NCBI GenBank assembly: GCA_964426675.1
Contig: CAYRRM010000011.1
Coordinates: forward strand, 1 to 64,000
DNA: 64,000 nucleotides
Source of the DNA: DYMC01 sp035406705
GTDB taxonomy: Bacteria; Verrucomicrobiota; Lentisphaeria; Victivallales; GWF2-50-93
Reading direction: 5' to 3'
Below, one piece after another: positions 1 through 8,765 of the stretch (positions within the stretch are counted from its first letter, which is position 1; the number at the start of each line of letters is the position of its first letter). The translations under genes were made by a program, and so were the position numbers. Below the pieces are notes generated by a model. That model made no database searches and had not been told where the DNA came from. It saw nothing but the letters and a program-made list of their open reading frames with translations.

Positions 1-629
1 CCAAAAATCTCATCCATCAATAGTCGCAGGTTGTGCACTTCGTTATCGTCAATGCTTATAAAGATTACTCCGTCATCGCGTAGCAGGTTGCGGGCAAGGA
101 AAAGGCGAGGAAGCATCATATTGAGCCAGTTGGAGTGATACTGTCCGTTTTCTTTGGTGTTCTTAAAAAGCCCTGCTTTTGTGACATTGCCCTCTTCGTC
201 CACATCACCTACTTTTTTGCGGTATCCGGCAAGGGTCTCGGAAAAGTCGTCCTTGTAAATAAAGTCATTGCCTGTATTGTACGGTGGGTCTATGTATATC
301 ATTTTAATTTTACCGAAGTACGCTTTTTGTAGTGTTTTCAATACTTCCAGATTATCGCCTTCTATGAATACATTTTCGGTTTCGTCAAAGTTTATGCTTT
401 CTTCACGGCAGGGTTTAAGGGTTTTGTAGGTGGGTGTTTGCAGCAGGCGGTATGAATCGATTTTGCCTGCCCAGCTTAAGTGATAGCGTTCGTTTTTGAA
501 TTCTATTTGTTCTCCAAAAAATACTCGTAATTTTTCCCAGTCCAGCTTACCTTCGGTAAAGCAATCGGGGATGATTTGTTGAAGTTCTTTCAGTTTTTGT
601 TCGGTTATATTTATGCTTTGTCCTTCCAT
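1..629 (-). CDS. mod: Type III restriction-modification methyltransferase (Mod), 5' part, runs off left edge
   Basis: The frame is open from ATG at 629 to the window edge (209 residues visible, no stop). It encodes the N-terminal part of an adenine-specific DNA methyltransferase of a type III restriction-modification system. Visible motifs are an AdoMet-region segment FIEGDNLEVLK, the catalytic motif IV DPPYNTGNDFIYKDDF, and downstream SISIDD-like strand residues (VIFISIDDNE). An AGGGAG ribosome-binding site lies seven bases before the ATG and decides the start. The gene looks richer in G+C than most neighbours and contains none of the GCGA-N3-TCGC palindromes common elsewhere, which fits horizontal acquisition. 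A partner res gene would lie outside the window. Family assignment is firm; activity cannot be judged from a fragment. Confidence 0.9.
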   Translation of the reverse strand, partial: MEGQSINITEQKLKELQQIIPDCFTEGKLDWEKLRVFFGEQIEFKNERYHLSWAGKIDSYRLLQTPTYKTLKPCREESINFDETENVFIEGDNLEVLKTLQKAYFGKIKMIYIDPPYNTGNDFIYKDDFSETLAGYRKKVGDVDEEGNVTKAGLFKNTKENGQYHSNWLNMMLPRLFLARNLLRDDGVIFISIDDNEVHNLRLLMDEIF

Positions 630-709
630 AATTTCTCCCTTACTAAACTATAATCATAATATATACTAATCAAATATAAATCAATAATTAATATTACGGA
701 TAAATTTAT

Positions 710-790
710 TTACCCTCCCACCCCCTCCGGAATCATTCCTATTTCAGTTTGTTTGAATTTTGTTTTTTGTGGGTTCATAAATTTTTTCAT
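710..790 (-). pseudogene. hsdS N-terminal remnant (type I specificity subunit), frameshifted
   Basis: Reading from ATG at 790, 26 codons end at TAA 710-712. The peptide contains FKQTEIGMIPE, the stereotyped start of many type I HsdS specificity subunits (normally followed by GWEV). Here the run of five G (plus-strand C5 at 721-725) puts the frame into GVGG-stop. Removing one G gives PEGWEGK-stop, restoring the expected GWE. The gene is therefore both frameshifted in a homopolymer and truncated just after. It sits beside other type I remnants. Recognition rests on a short but characteristic peptide. Confidence 0.6.
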
Positions 791-792
791 AT

Positions 793-900
793 TTATTCAT
801 CCTTATTTAATCCCATTTTTCTTAAATTTTGGAGCTGTCTGATAAATGTCCTAAAAATGTCGGTTATGTCCGAAAAATGTCCGTTATTTAGATAATGCAT
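793..900 (-). pseudogene. Short remnant of an AlbA_2/HTH-type gene 3' region
   Basis: ATG at 900 opens 35 codons ending at TAA 793-795. The peptide ends LQNLRKMGLNKDE, closely resembling the stretch LRKMGLNERQ just before the winged-helix domain of the intact neighbour at 963-2351. It ends three bases before the hsdS remnant. I read it as a leftover of a second AlbA_2-type gene copy that preceded hsdS; it may also be a chance small ORF retained by decay. The stretch 630-962 otherwise holds only AT-rich sequence and these two remnants. Confidence 0.4.
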
Positions 901-962
901 AATATCTTCCTTTTTTTCTCCAAAAACTCGCAATTATTCCTTTACATTAAATCCATTATTAG

Positions 963-2351
963 TCATTTGGCTCCATTCAGACCCCTTTTTGACCCCTTTG
1001 ACCCCATTGAGACCCCTTTAAGGATGTATTCTGTCCCCTTTCCAGTAGTTCCGATTTGCTGAACGATCTCCCTTTTTAAAAGATTTTCTAAATCTCTTGT
1101 AGCAGTCCTTTTTGATACTATATTAAGTTCCTGATACTCCTTATTCGTAATCCTGCCTTTTTCTTTTACATACATCACTGCTTTAATTTGTCTTTCATTC
1201 AATCCCATTTTTCTTAAATTTTCCTCGGTGTAAATATCCTTATAAAACAGCAAGGTAAAATCCGATGGATTTGCTTCTATTTCCAGTTGAGGGAGTTTTG
1301 CCTCTTTTAATGCTTTGCTCATTCTTTCTATACCTGATCCCACATTTTCAACGATGCCAGCAAGGTAGAAAATATGAAATATGGTTGGGTTGCGGGGTAT
1401 AGAAGAATGCAGTTTGAAAAGTTTATCAGCTGTCCAATCTTCAGGTAATCCTCCAACATTGTAAAACCAGATTCTATCGCTGAAAATCTTAATTTGTATC
1501 TTTACCGGTCGTAAATAATCTCTGTGTAGAAGGGCGTTGGCAATTGCTTCTCTTATTGCTTCCAGTGGATAATCCCAGATATCTGTTCTTTCAAAACCCT
1601 TTATTTCATATCTGACATTTATAAAGTTTTTAATTGCGTTTTCAGTTTCCAGGTATTGAGTAAAAAGATTTCCCTCAATCCATCGGTCACCAATAATTGT
1701 AATATCGTCCTTCATGTGGAGCAGGCGCACCTTTGCATGGTCAAAGTATTTCTGTGGATTTCTGCCGAATACAAACACACCTGCATTATTGATTTTACCA
1801 TTTTCCATTAATCCTAATTTTTCAAGAACTTCTTCTATAGGTTCTTCTCCATTGAAAGCTGTTAGCCGGCCTTTTGCTTGTGCGGTTCTTAAAAAATTTC
1901 TTACGCTTTGTTCGTCTATTTCATCTATCGTAAAGGTGTTGTCTGTGAGTCGTTCCCATCGCAGGTCTCTTTGAAAAAACCTTTTCAGTTCATCAGAATT
2001 CATCTCTCGGGTTGTATTTCCTACCCGTTTATAGTATCTTCCTTCATAGGACACAGGGATTGAAAATTTTTGCACATGTATTTCCAGAATATTTTTCTTA
2101 TCCACTTCGTTTATCCGAATATCAGGCATAATACCGATTTTATTTACTATTTTATGAGTAATATTCTGAAGTTTTTCATCGTTAATTTCAACTCCCACAT
2201 ATTTTTTCTTGCTATTTATACCAATAACCAAGGTTCCACCTCTCGTATTTGCAAAGGCACAAATAGTTTTTAGAGCACCCTCATTGAAATCTTCTTTAAA
2301 TTCCAGTTGGTCGCTTTCTTCATGTATTAAGTAAGCCATGTTTTGTTTCAT
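963..2351 (-). CDS. AlbA_2 (Schlafen-type DNA-binding) and winged-helix transcriptional regulator
   Basis: This 462-residue protein has the COG2865 layout. It opens with an AlbA_2 domain in about residues 12-130 (LEFKEDF, then AFANTRGGTLVIGI), followed by the ATPase-like C-terminal region with IREAIANALLHRDY near 265 and VGSGIERM near 345. A winged helix closes it at about 385-445 (LNERQIKAVMY, SKRTATRDLENLL). The tail is low-complexity (MGSKGSKRGLNG) and arises from repeated GGGGTC hexamers at 965-1020. Such proteins are often embedded in type I restriction-modification loci, and here remnants of hsdM and hsdS flank it. A GGGGGAAG ribosome-binding site precedes ATG 2351. Its target and ligand are unknown; it is probably the only surviving gene of a decayed locus. 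Confidence 0.85.
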   Translation of the reverse strand: MKQNMAYLIHEESDQLEFKEDFNEGALKTICAFANTRGGTLVIGINSKKKYVGVEINDEKLQNITHKIVNKIGIMPDIRINEVDKKNILEIHVQKFSIPVSYEGRYYKRVGNTTREMNSDELKRFFQRDLRWERLTDNTFTIDEIDEQSVRNFLRTAQAKGRLTAFNGEEPIEEVLEKLGLMENGKINNAGVFVFGRNPQKYFDHAKVRLLHMKDDITIIGDRWIEGNLFTQYLETENAIKNFINVRYEIKGFERTDIWDYPLEAIREAIANALLHRDYLRPVKIQIKIFSDRIWFYNVGGLPEDWTADKLFKLHSSIPRNPTIFHIFYLAGIVENVGSGIERMSKALKEAKLPQLEIEANPSDFTLLFYKDIYTEENLRKMGLNERQIKAVMYVKEKGRITNKEYQELNIVSKRTATRDLENLLKREIVQQIGTTGKGTEYILKGVSMGSKGSKRGLNGAK

Positions 2352-2384
2352 ATCTTCCCCCCAATTTTTTTATTTTTCTTATTT

Positions 2385-2803
2385 TTATTCATTCTCATCT
2401 TTCACCTCCCAGTAACCGCTTTTTGCTGAACCTATTCTTTTCAAGAAGCCCTCTCGTTTAAGAAGTGCTATTGCCTTTTCAACTGTTCTTTGTGCCAGTC
2501 CTGTTTTTTCTGCAATCTCTCTGGTTTTTATAAAAGGATTTGAAGCGATTTCAATAAAAATTTTCTCCGTATTTTCTCCGTATTGCTGTTTTGCTGGTTT
2601 GAAATCTCCTTTTTTGTAATTTAAATACCTCTAACTTCTCCTTTGTCATTCACACCAATAAGGGTTTTACCACCTTCACCATTAGCAAATGCAACCATTT
2701 CTTTTGCAAGATTTTTTGCATCAAAGTTCTCTTTGAACTCCAGATTGAACCCTTCGCCTTGCTGTAAATGAAATTCAAATTGCTTTTTATTCATATCTTC
2801 CAT
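2385..2803 (-). pseudogene. Broken AlbA_2/winged-helix gene (internal deletion and frameshift)
   Basis: The first 60 codons from ATG 2803 encode the start of an AlbA_2 domain (FNLEFKENF, VAFANGEGGKTLIGVNDKG) and stop at TAA 2621-2623. Immediately downstream, in another frame and running to TAA 2385-2387, lies a winged-helix C-terminus of the kind ending such proteins (REIAEKTGLAQRTVEKAIALL, then KSGYWEV). The middle of the protein, normally about 250 residues, is missing. I infer one gene that lost its centre by deletion. It overlaps the hsdM remnant upstream in a start/stop fashion (ATATGA), so it was probably part of that operon. Confidence 0.65.
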
Positions 2804-2979
2804 CCGATTTTTTCCAGATTTCTTTTTATCTCCTCATCCAGTCGTTTGCTCTCTTCCATCTGCTGTGTCAGTTCTTGTGTAAGTTTTTGGATCGTTTCTT
2901 CAAATGCCTGTTCGTCTTCTTTCTCTTTCTTATCACTTATTAATTTCAATCTATTAACACCACCCAGAATTTTCCCCAT
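2791..2979 (-). pseudogene. hsdM C-terminal remnant (type I methyltransferase)
   Basis: Sixty-two codons end at TGA 2791. The last 45 residues (IQKLTQELTQQMEESKRL, then DEEIKRNLEKIGW) match the coiled C-terminal helix typical of type I HsdM subunits. The catalytic N-terminal domains with the NPPF motif are absent, and upstream sequence back to 3188 shows no coding continuity. This is the 3' scar of an hsdM gene. The adjacent AlbA_2 fragment starts within its stop region, as in intact hsdM-regulator-hsdS loci. Confidence 0.55.
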
Positions 2980-3188
2980 TATAATAATGATGCCTAATAA
3001 AAAAATAGCAAATCAAGGGGGAATATTACTGAAAGTTTTATTTTTTTGTCTCATTTTCAATTCATTGTGGTTTTGCAGGGGTTGAGTTTTTTTGGTGGGG
3101 CATTTTTTGTTTTTACAAAATATATCTGCTTATTTACCGTTCACAAGTTAGCAGGCAACAAAGATTTTTATATTAGCATTATTTAGTA

Positions 3189-3560
3189 TTATTTTTCTCT
3201 GTAAATTTGGACTGCGGCACTGCGCGCTTTTGTAAGGCATCCAGGTTTATCTACAGTTATTTTTACTGCATTTACTTTATCATTGGCAAGGCATATATCG
3301 GCGCATGATTGAGCTATTTTTTCAATCAAGTTAAAGTTGTTATTTTCTACAAAATTTATAATTTCTTTTTTTAGCATTTTATAATCTACAGTGTGGTTAA
3401 TATTATCTGTTTTAGCTGCTCTGCGAATATCGCAAAAAAGTTCGATATTCAGGATTATTTCCTGTGGTGTTATCTTTTCTTCAGGGAAGGTGCCTATGAT
3501 GGTTTTTAAAGAGAGGTCTCTGATAATTATTTTATCGAGGTTTTTTTTTCTTTCTTTCAA
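3189..3560 (-). CDS. folB: Dihydroneopterin aldolase
   Basis: FolB converts 7,8-dihydroneopterin to 6-hydroxymethyl-dihydropterin in folate synthesis. The protein (about 123 residues, normal for the family) shows the tunnelling-fold pattern: IIIRDLSLKTIIGTFPEE at the start, NHTVDYKML in the middle, LIEKIAQ, and the C-terminal KPGCLTKARSAAVQI with the conserved lysine. Translation probably begins at TTG 3560, eight bases after a clean GGAGG. The longer frame from TTG 3575 starts inside that ribosome-binding site. It lies 20 bases downstream of the sulfatase gene and may be cotranscribed. A GCGATATTCGC palindrome at 3423-3433 encodes Cys-Asp-Ile-Arg here. No other folate genes are nearby. Confidence 0.9.
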   Translation of the reverse strand: MKERKKNLDKIIIRDLSLKTIIGTFPEEKITPQEIILNIELFCDIRRAAKTDNINHTVDYKMLKKEIINFVENNNFNLIEKIAQSCADICLANDKVNAVKITVDKPGCLTKARSAAVQIYREK

Positions 3561-3596
3561 TCTCTTTTCCTCCAAATCGAAAATAGAACAGCAAGT

Positions 3597-4925
3597 TTAT
3601 TCGTAATCTTCATCTTCTGGATGAATTCCATCTTTTCTATTTGCGATAGCGCCCTTTGGTTTTGGGACATAACCCGTAAGTATTGGGTCATTGGTTCTTT
3701 TCATCCAATTTTCCAGTTTTAAATTGAGTTCATTCATTATGTTTTGCTTTTCACCTATCAGTGCTAAATTTCTTTTTTCTTCAGGGTCATTTATAAGATC
3801 AAAAAATTCTATCATATCTTTTTTGCGTTCGGCTAATCCTCTTTCCATTAAGTAAGCTTTTGTAAGGCCGTTATCTATATTAGGGAGGACGATTTTTTCG
3901 TAGTCGTCAAAATGCCTTATCAATTTATATCTTTTTGTTCGTATACTTCTTACAGGCTCATAGGCTGCGTGATATGTTATTTCTGCATATATTTCTTCAT
4001 TTATTTCGTTTTCTTTTCCTTCAAGTATGGATAGAAAAGATTTTCCTTCAAGCCATGATGGTTTTTCAAGTCCATTTATATCGCATAGTGTTGGAAAGAT
4101 ATCTATTACTGACAGCAGGCTATCTACCGTTTTTCCTGCATATTTTTTATCTGGAAACTTTATGATTAACGATATTCCGGTCCCTGTATCGTATAAATTA
4201 CACTTGTGAAATGGAAAAGCTATTCCATGATCGGTAGTAAAGATTACGATGGTGTTTTTGTCTAATCCACTTTCTTTTATAGCGTCGAGTATTTTTCCTG
4301 TGCATTCATCAACAGCGGTTAGCATTTCAGCAAATCCTGCCATGTCTTTGCGAATTTCGCAAGCATCTGGAATTTTTGCTGGAACGAATAGATAGTCCGG
4401 ATTAATTTTGCTGTTACAAGGGAACGGCCGATGAGTTGAAATCATTCCAAACGATAGGAAGAAAGGCTTCTGATGGGTAGATTTTATAAATTTTACGGCT
4501 TCTTCACAGTGTGCTTTGTCTCTTTCAATAAGATTAAGACCTTCATCATCTAATCTACTTTTTAGCTCTGCTTTAAGGATTCTTTCATATCCAAGGGCAT
4601 CAATTCTTTTATGTGATACTTCATGCTGGACATTGCAGAGAGCGGTTTCATAGCCATTTTTGCGCAGATAATTTGCAAGATGTTTTGAATAATCGTTCCA
4701 TTCAAAACCGCGATGAGCAAGACCTAACATCCCAATAGAGTGTGGAGCCATTCCAGAGAGGAGAGATGACCTGCTTGGCGAGCACGTAGGGCCTGTTGTG
4801 TGGTAATTTCTGAATAAGACTCCTTCTTGAGCCATCTCCATGAGTCTGGGGGTTGGAATTCCATAACCATAAGGTTGTATGTATCTACCAGTGTCGTGGG
4901 TATGTATGTAGATAATATTGTACAT
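3597..4925 (-). CDS. Sulfatase of the alkaline phosphatase superfamily (Cys type)
   Basis: A 442-residue sulfatase. The formylglycine signature is C48-S-P-S-R-S-S-L-L-S-G, so activation needs a formylglycine-generating enzyme. Metal-binding segments are visible as THDTGR near residue 9 and FTTDHGIAFPFHK near 230. The end carries DLINDPEEKRNLA, typical of heparan N-sulfatase-like (sulfamidase-like) enzymes. No signal peptide is evident, so it may act in the cytoplasm on imported sulfated sugars. No ribosome-binding site is obvious before ATG 4925. It is transcribed divergently from the polymerase gene across 110-170 bases of AT-rich DNA. The substrate is not determinable from sequence alone. 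Confidence 0.88.
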   Translation of the reverse strand: MYNIIYIHTHDTGRYIQPYGYGIPTPRLMEMAQEGVLFRNYHTTGPTCSPSRSSLLSGMAPHSIGMLGLAHRGFEWNDYSKHLANYLRKNGYETALCNVQHEVSHKRIDALGYERILKAELKSRLDDEGLNLIERDKAHCEEAVKFIKSTHQKPFFLSFGMISTHRPFPCNSKINPDYLFVPAKIPDACEIRKDMAGFAEMLTAVDECTGKILDAIKESGLDKNTIVIFTTDHGIAFPFHKCNLYDTGTGISLIIKFPDKKYAGKTVDSLLSVIDIFPTLCDINGLEKPSWLEGKSFLSILEGKENEINEEIYAEITYHAAYEPVRSIRTKRYKLIRHFDDYEKIVLPNIDNGLTKAYLMERGLAERKKDMIEFFDLINDPEEKRNLALIGEKQNIMNELNLKLENWMKRTNDPILTGYVPKPKGAIANRKDGIHPEDEDYE

Positions 4926-5094
4926 AAGATTTTAAGTAAAAAAAAAATTTATTTAATATTAATGATAATTTTTTTTATTTCAATTTTTTTTTGACTTATT
5001 TTTTTTGAATGAGGATTGAAGAAGTGAAAAAATTTTGAAAATAAAAAGTTTTAGGGTTAATTATAAGCAAAAAAGTGTTGGAGACTATCAAAGA

Positions 5095-7341
5095 ATGGAA
5101 ATATTAAACATAGATAAAATTTGTATTTCAAAAGAAAACCGCGTGGTAGCCGTTGAAATAAACGCTAATTCTTTGGCGGAAATCTTTATACGAGATAAGC
5201 AGTCAATATTGCAAAGAAAAAAAATAGCATTTTCTCCTTTTATACTTTTACAAAAAAAGGAGCTTTTACCTGATAATATGGGCAGGGAATTCATCTTTTT
5301 GAAATCCCTTGGTTTAAATCCTGAACTTTCTGTGATGGTAAAATTTACGGACATAAAACAATATCAAAGTGCCATAGACTACTTAAAAAGTAGTACTGGT
5401 TTTACTCCGAGCGCTCCAAATGCGCCATACAGAGTTATAAATGACCTTATTCAGCAGTTCCTTATCCAGGAACAGATAAGGCTTTTTAGGGGTATGTCTT
5501 TTCGCGAAGTTCGCAGGCTCCAGTTTGATATTGAGACATTACTTACGGAAGGTTTTGATTTCCCAAATCCAGAAAGAGAAAATGATAAAATTGCTGTAAT
5601 TTGTTTAAGAGACAATACCGGTTGGAAAGAAACTTTAGTGCTTGATAATGCAAAAGGCGGTGAAAAAGAACTTCTCGAAAAATTTGTCGCTTTAATAAAT
5701 GAAAGAGACCCTGATGTTATAGAAGGTTATAATATTTTCAGATTTGACCTGCCATTTATTGAGACAAAGGCGAAAAAGCATGGAGTGAAGTTGGCTATTG
5801 GTAGAGATGGGAGTAGTATGACTTCAAAGAATTCGAGGATGAGCTTTGCCGAAAGGACTATAAATTATACTAAATTTGAAATTTATGGTAGGCATATCGC
5901 TGATTTATATCATATGGTGCAGTTATATGACATTTCGCATAGAGATTTAGAAGATTTTAATCTTAAATCTGTGGCAAAACACTTCGGTGTCCAGGCAGAA
6001 AATCGAACATATATAGAAGCAGAAAATATCCCGGATGTTTTCAATAATAATCCTCAGAAATTAGCGGCCTACTGCAGCGATGATGTGAAAGAATGTGATA
6101 ATATATCACAAATACTCTCCCCTTCATATTTCTATCAAACGCAGATTGTTCCTCTATCATATCAGAATGTAATTGTTCGCGGAAATGCTACTAAAATTGA
6201 TGCAATGCTTATTGCTGAATATATAAACAGCGGATTTTCTTTGCCATATCCAGAAGAGGCCAGAAATTTTGAAGGAGCACTAACTGACGCTTTTGAATCG
6301 GGAATATTTGAAAATATATGGCATTGTGATATTAGATCCCTTTACCCGTCTATACTGCTTGCGGGGAAGAAAAGTCCATCGAGAGATAAAAATAAAAGTT
6401 TTCTCAGACTCCTGCAGACGTTAAAAGATTTCAGACTTTCTGCAAAAGACCTTGCAAAAATAGAGAAAGATCAGGAAAAAAAAGAGTTTTATGAAGCTCT
6501 TCAGAGCACTTTCAAAATATTAATAAACTCATTTTACGGTTATCTCGCATTCAGTCAGGGAACATTTAATGATTATGCTCTGGCCGCTGCTGTTACATCA
6601 ACAGGCCGTTGTATTCTTTCTACAATGACAGATTACCTGCGGAAAATTGGTGCAAAAGTGATAGAAATTGATACTGATGGCATATATTTTCAGCCTCCTC
6701 CTGATGAAAAATCACCTGATCTTATGCAAAAGAAGATTCAATCTATATTGCCTGAAGGTATTGAAGTAGAACTTGATAATATATATAAAGCAATGTTCTG
6801 TTATAAAAGCAAAAATTATGCTTTGCTAATGGAAAATGGTGAATTTTCGGTAACTGGAGCAGCATTGAAATCTCGCGGGCTTGAACCCTTTCAAAGAGAT
6901 TATATGAGTGAGTTCATTAAGAAACTTCTACTGAAAGATTATGAAGGTATCAGACAGTTAAAAGAAAAATATAGAAAAATGATTCTTAACCGCGAATTAC
7001 CCCTTGCGAAAATCGCAAAAACTGAGACTTTACAGGATTCTCTTGAAACTTATCTGAAAAAAATTAATAATGGAACAGGGCGTCGCAGTGCTGCCTATGA
7101 GCTTGCATCAAAATCGACGCGTAGTTACAAACAAGGAGATCAGGTTTCTTATTACGTTATAGGAAACAAGAAAAAACTTTCTGTTGTCGATAATTGCCGT
7201 TTTTTACGAGACGCGCCTGAGATTAGAGATGAAAATGTTGAGTATTATCTTGGAAAACTTGAGGAACTTGATAAAAAATTTTCCGTATTTATTCCCGAAA
7301 AAGAAAAAATTATGAAACAAAATGATGATTTATTTGTCTAA
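5095..7341 (+). CDS. polB: Family B DNA polymerase with 3'-5' exonuclease
   Basis: About 748 residues from ATG 5095, close to the size of bacterial Pol II. The exonuclease domain shows FDIETL near residue 144, YNIFRFDLPF near 212 and YCSDD near 326. The polymerase motifs are A (DIRSLYPSI, about 412), B (KILINSFYGYLAF, about 473) and C (DTDGIYF, about 526). Motif C reads DTDG rather than the usual DTDS, while both aspartates remain. ATG 5095 follows GGAGA by ten bases; an upstream TTG at 5035 would add 20 poorly recognisable residues and is the alternative start. Likely roles are repair or translesion replication, by family analogy. The gene stands alone on the plus strand, 36 bases before htrA. 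Confidence 0.92.
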   Translation: MEILNIDKICISKENRVVAVEINANSLAEIFIRDKQSILQRKKIAFSPFILLQKKELLPDNMGREFIFLKSLGLNPELSVMVKFTDIKQYQSAIDYLKSSTGFTPSAPNAPYRVINDLIQQFLIQEQIRLFRGMSFREVRRLQFDIETLLTEGFDFPNPERENDKIAVICLRDNTGWKETLVLDNAKGGEKELLEKFVALINERDPDVIEGYNIFRFDLPFIETKAKKHGVKLAIGRDGSSMTSKNSRMSFAERTINYTKFEIYGRHIADLYHMVQLYDISHRDLEDFNLKSVAKHFGVQAENRTYIEAENIPDVFNNNPQKLAAYCSDDVKECDNISQILSPSYFYQTQIVPLSYQNVIVRGNATKIDAMLIAEYINSGFSLPYPEEARNFEGALTDAFESGIFENIWHCDIRSLYPSILLAGKKSPSRDKNKSFLRLLQTLKDFRLSAKDLAKIEKDQEKKEFYEALQSTFKILINSFYGYLAFSQGTFNDYALAAAVTSTGRCILSTMTDYLRKIGAKVIEIDTDGIYFQPPPDEKSPDLMQKKIQSILPEGIEVELDNIYKAMFCYKSKNYALLMENGEFSVTGAALKSRGLEPFQRDYMSEFIKKLLLKDYEGIRQLKEKYRKMILNRELPLAKIAKTETLQDSLETYLKKINNGTGRRSAAYELASKSTRSYKQGDQVSYYVIGNKKKLSVVDNCRFLRDAPEIRDENVEYYLGKLEELDKKFSVFIPEKEKIMKQNDDLFV

Positions 7342-7377
7342 TTCAGGAAAAGCAGAAAAAAATATGGAGGAATAAAA

Positions 7378-8742
7378 ATGAAGAAGAAGTTTTTTTGTTT
7401 GTGCTTTGCTATTTTGTCAATAATTATTCAATTACCCGCCAATGAAAACTTAAGAGAAGTCGAAAAAAAACTCACTCAAATTGCTGAACAAACTTTTCCT
7501 TCTGTTGTAGTTATAACTACGAAAAAAAAATTAGAGACTATTGATAATCCATGGAATATGTTTTTTGATTCTCCTTATTTTGAGAGGTTCAGGAAAAAAT
7601 TACCCAGACAGCCAAAATTCGAAGAACCAGTAATACAGGGTGCAGGGTCAGGTTTCATTGTTGATGAAGAAGGTTTTATAATAACTAATAATCATGTAAT
7701 TGATGGGAATAACGAAATAATAGTTCGCCTAAATGACAAAAGTGAATACAGTGCAGAAATTGTAGGAGCAGATCCCAAAACAGATATTGCTGTGCTTAAA
7801 ATAAAGGCAGGAAAAAAGTTGCCTTTTCTGAGATTTGCTAACTCAGATGAAGTGAAAGTAGGACAATTTTGTATTGCAATAGGAGCTCCATTTATGCTTG
7901 ACTATACTATGACTTTTGGAATTGTAAGTCAAAAAGGGCGTCAGGTTGGGCTTAATTTTTATGAAAATTATATACAGACGGATGCTGCGATAAATATGGG
8001 AAATAGTGGAGGGCCTCTTGTGAATTTAGATGGAGAGCTTATTGGTGTTAATGATTTTATTGTGTCGGCCAATTCATTTGCTCCGGGTAATGTAGGGCTT
8101 GGCTTTGCTATTCCATCAAATATGGTAAAGAAAGTTTATGAAGAGATTCGAAAACATGGTAAAGTTATACGGCCATGGGTTGGAATTGGAATGGAAGAAT
8201 TGAGCTCAAAACAAAAATCAGATTTGAATATAGAATCAGGTGTTCTAATAAAGGAAGTGTATAATGAGCATCCGGCTGATAAAGCAGGTATTGAACCTGG
8301 TGATATAATCCTTAAGGTTGCAGGTAAAAAAGTAAACTCTCCAAAAGACGTTCAAAATATCGTTCTCGAATTTTCTCCAGGAGAAAATATAGAATTTACT
8401 ATTATGAGAGATAAAAAAGTGATGAATATAACTGTAAAGGCTGAAAAACAGGCAGATGATATTGCATCCGTTTTGAGGGGAGGAAAAGAGGAAGGAGAAG
8501 ATTCTGGTTTCGGAATTAAGTTTGCAGAAGAAAATGGGGAAATTATTGTTTCCGAAGTTGAGCAGGGAAGTGAAGCAGAAATGATTGGAATTGAACCGGG
8601 AATGGTTGTTATCTCAATAAATGGAAAGAAAGTAAAATCACTATCCGATGTTGAAAAGTCTTTAAAAGAAAGAAAAAATGAATTATCCATTGTCGTATCA
8701 GATGGAATTTTTAAGAAAATCTTTACCATTAAAAAGAAATAA
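7378..8742 (+). CDS. htrA: Periplasmic serine protease HtrA/DegP family
   Basis: A 454-residue secreted protease and chaperone for misfolded envelope proteins. A signal peptide (KKKFFCLCFAILSIIIQL) starts the protein. The trypsin-like domain carries His106 (NNHVIDG), Asp136 (TDIAVLK) and Ser210 (MGNSGGP). Two PDZ domains follow, at about 265-350 (GVLIKEVYNEHPADKAGIEPGD) and 370-450 (EVEQGSEAEMIGIEPG). Length and order are standard for DegP/DegQ/MucD. GGAGG seven bases before ATG 7378 decides the start. It may be cotranscribed with the small NIF3-like gene 14-20 bases downstream. Confidence 0.95.
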   Translation: MKKKFFCLCFAILSIIIQLPANENLREVEKKLTQIAEQTFPSVVVITTKKKLETIDNPWNMFFDSPYFERFRKKLPRQPKFEEPVIQGAGSGFIVDEEGFIITNNHVIDGNNEIIVRLNDKSEYSAEIVGADPKTDIAVLKIKAGKKLPFLRFANSDEVKVGQFCIAIGAPFMLDYTMTFGIVSQKGRQVGLNFYENYIQTDAAINMGNSGGPLVNLDGELIGVNDFIVSANSFAPGNVGLGFAIPSNMVKKVYEEIRKHGKVIRPWVGIGMEELSSKQKSDLNIESGVLIKEVYNEHPADKAGIEPGDIILKVAGKKVNSPKDVQNIVLEFSPGENIEFTIMRDKKVMNITVKAEKQADDIASVLRGGKEEGEDSGFGIKFAEENGEIIVSEVEQGSEAEMIGIEPGMVVISINGKKVKSLSDVEKSLKERKNELSIVVSDGIFKKIFTIKKK

Positions 8743-8765
8743 AAATATAAAAATAGTTGAGAAGT

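Noticed and set aside
135..332. 65-codon plus-strand frame
   Set aside because: It lies antisense to the clearly coding type III mod gene and has no ribosome-binding site or recognisable features.
965..1020. GGGGTC hexamer repeats as a possible CRISPR-like or regulatory array
   Set aside because: They encode the low-complexity tail of the AlbA_2 regulator in frame and have no unique spacers.
2768..3085. 105-codon plus-strand frame with hydrophobic start
   Set aside because: Antisense to the hsdM and AlbA_2 remnants; composition is that of a reversed charged coiled coil (Ser/Phe-rich).
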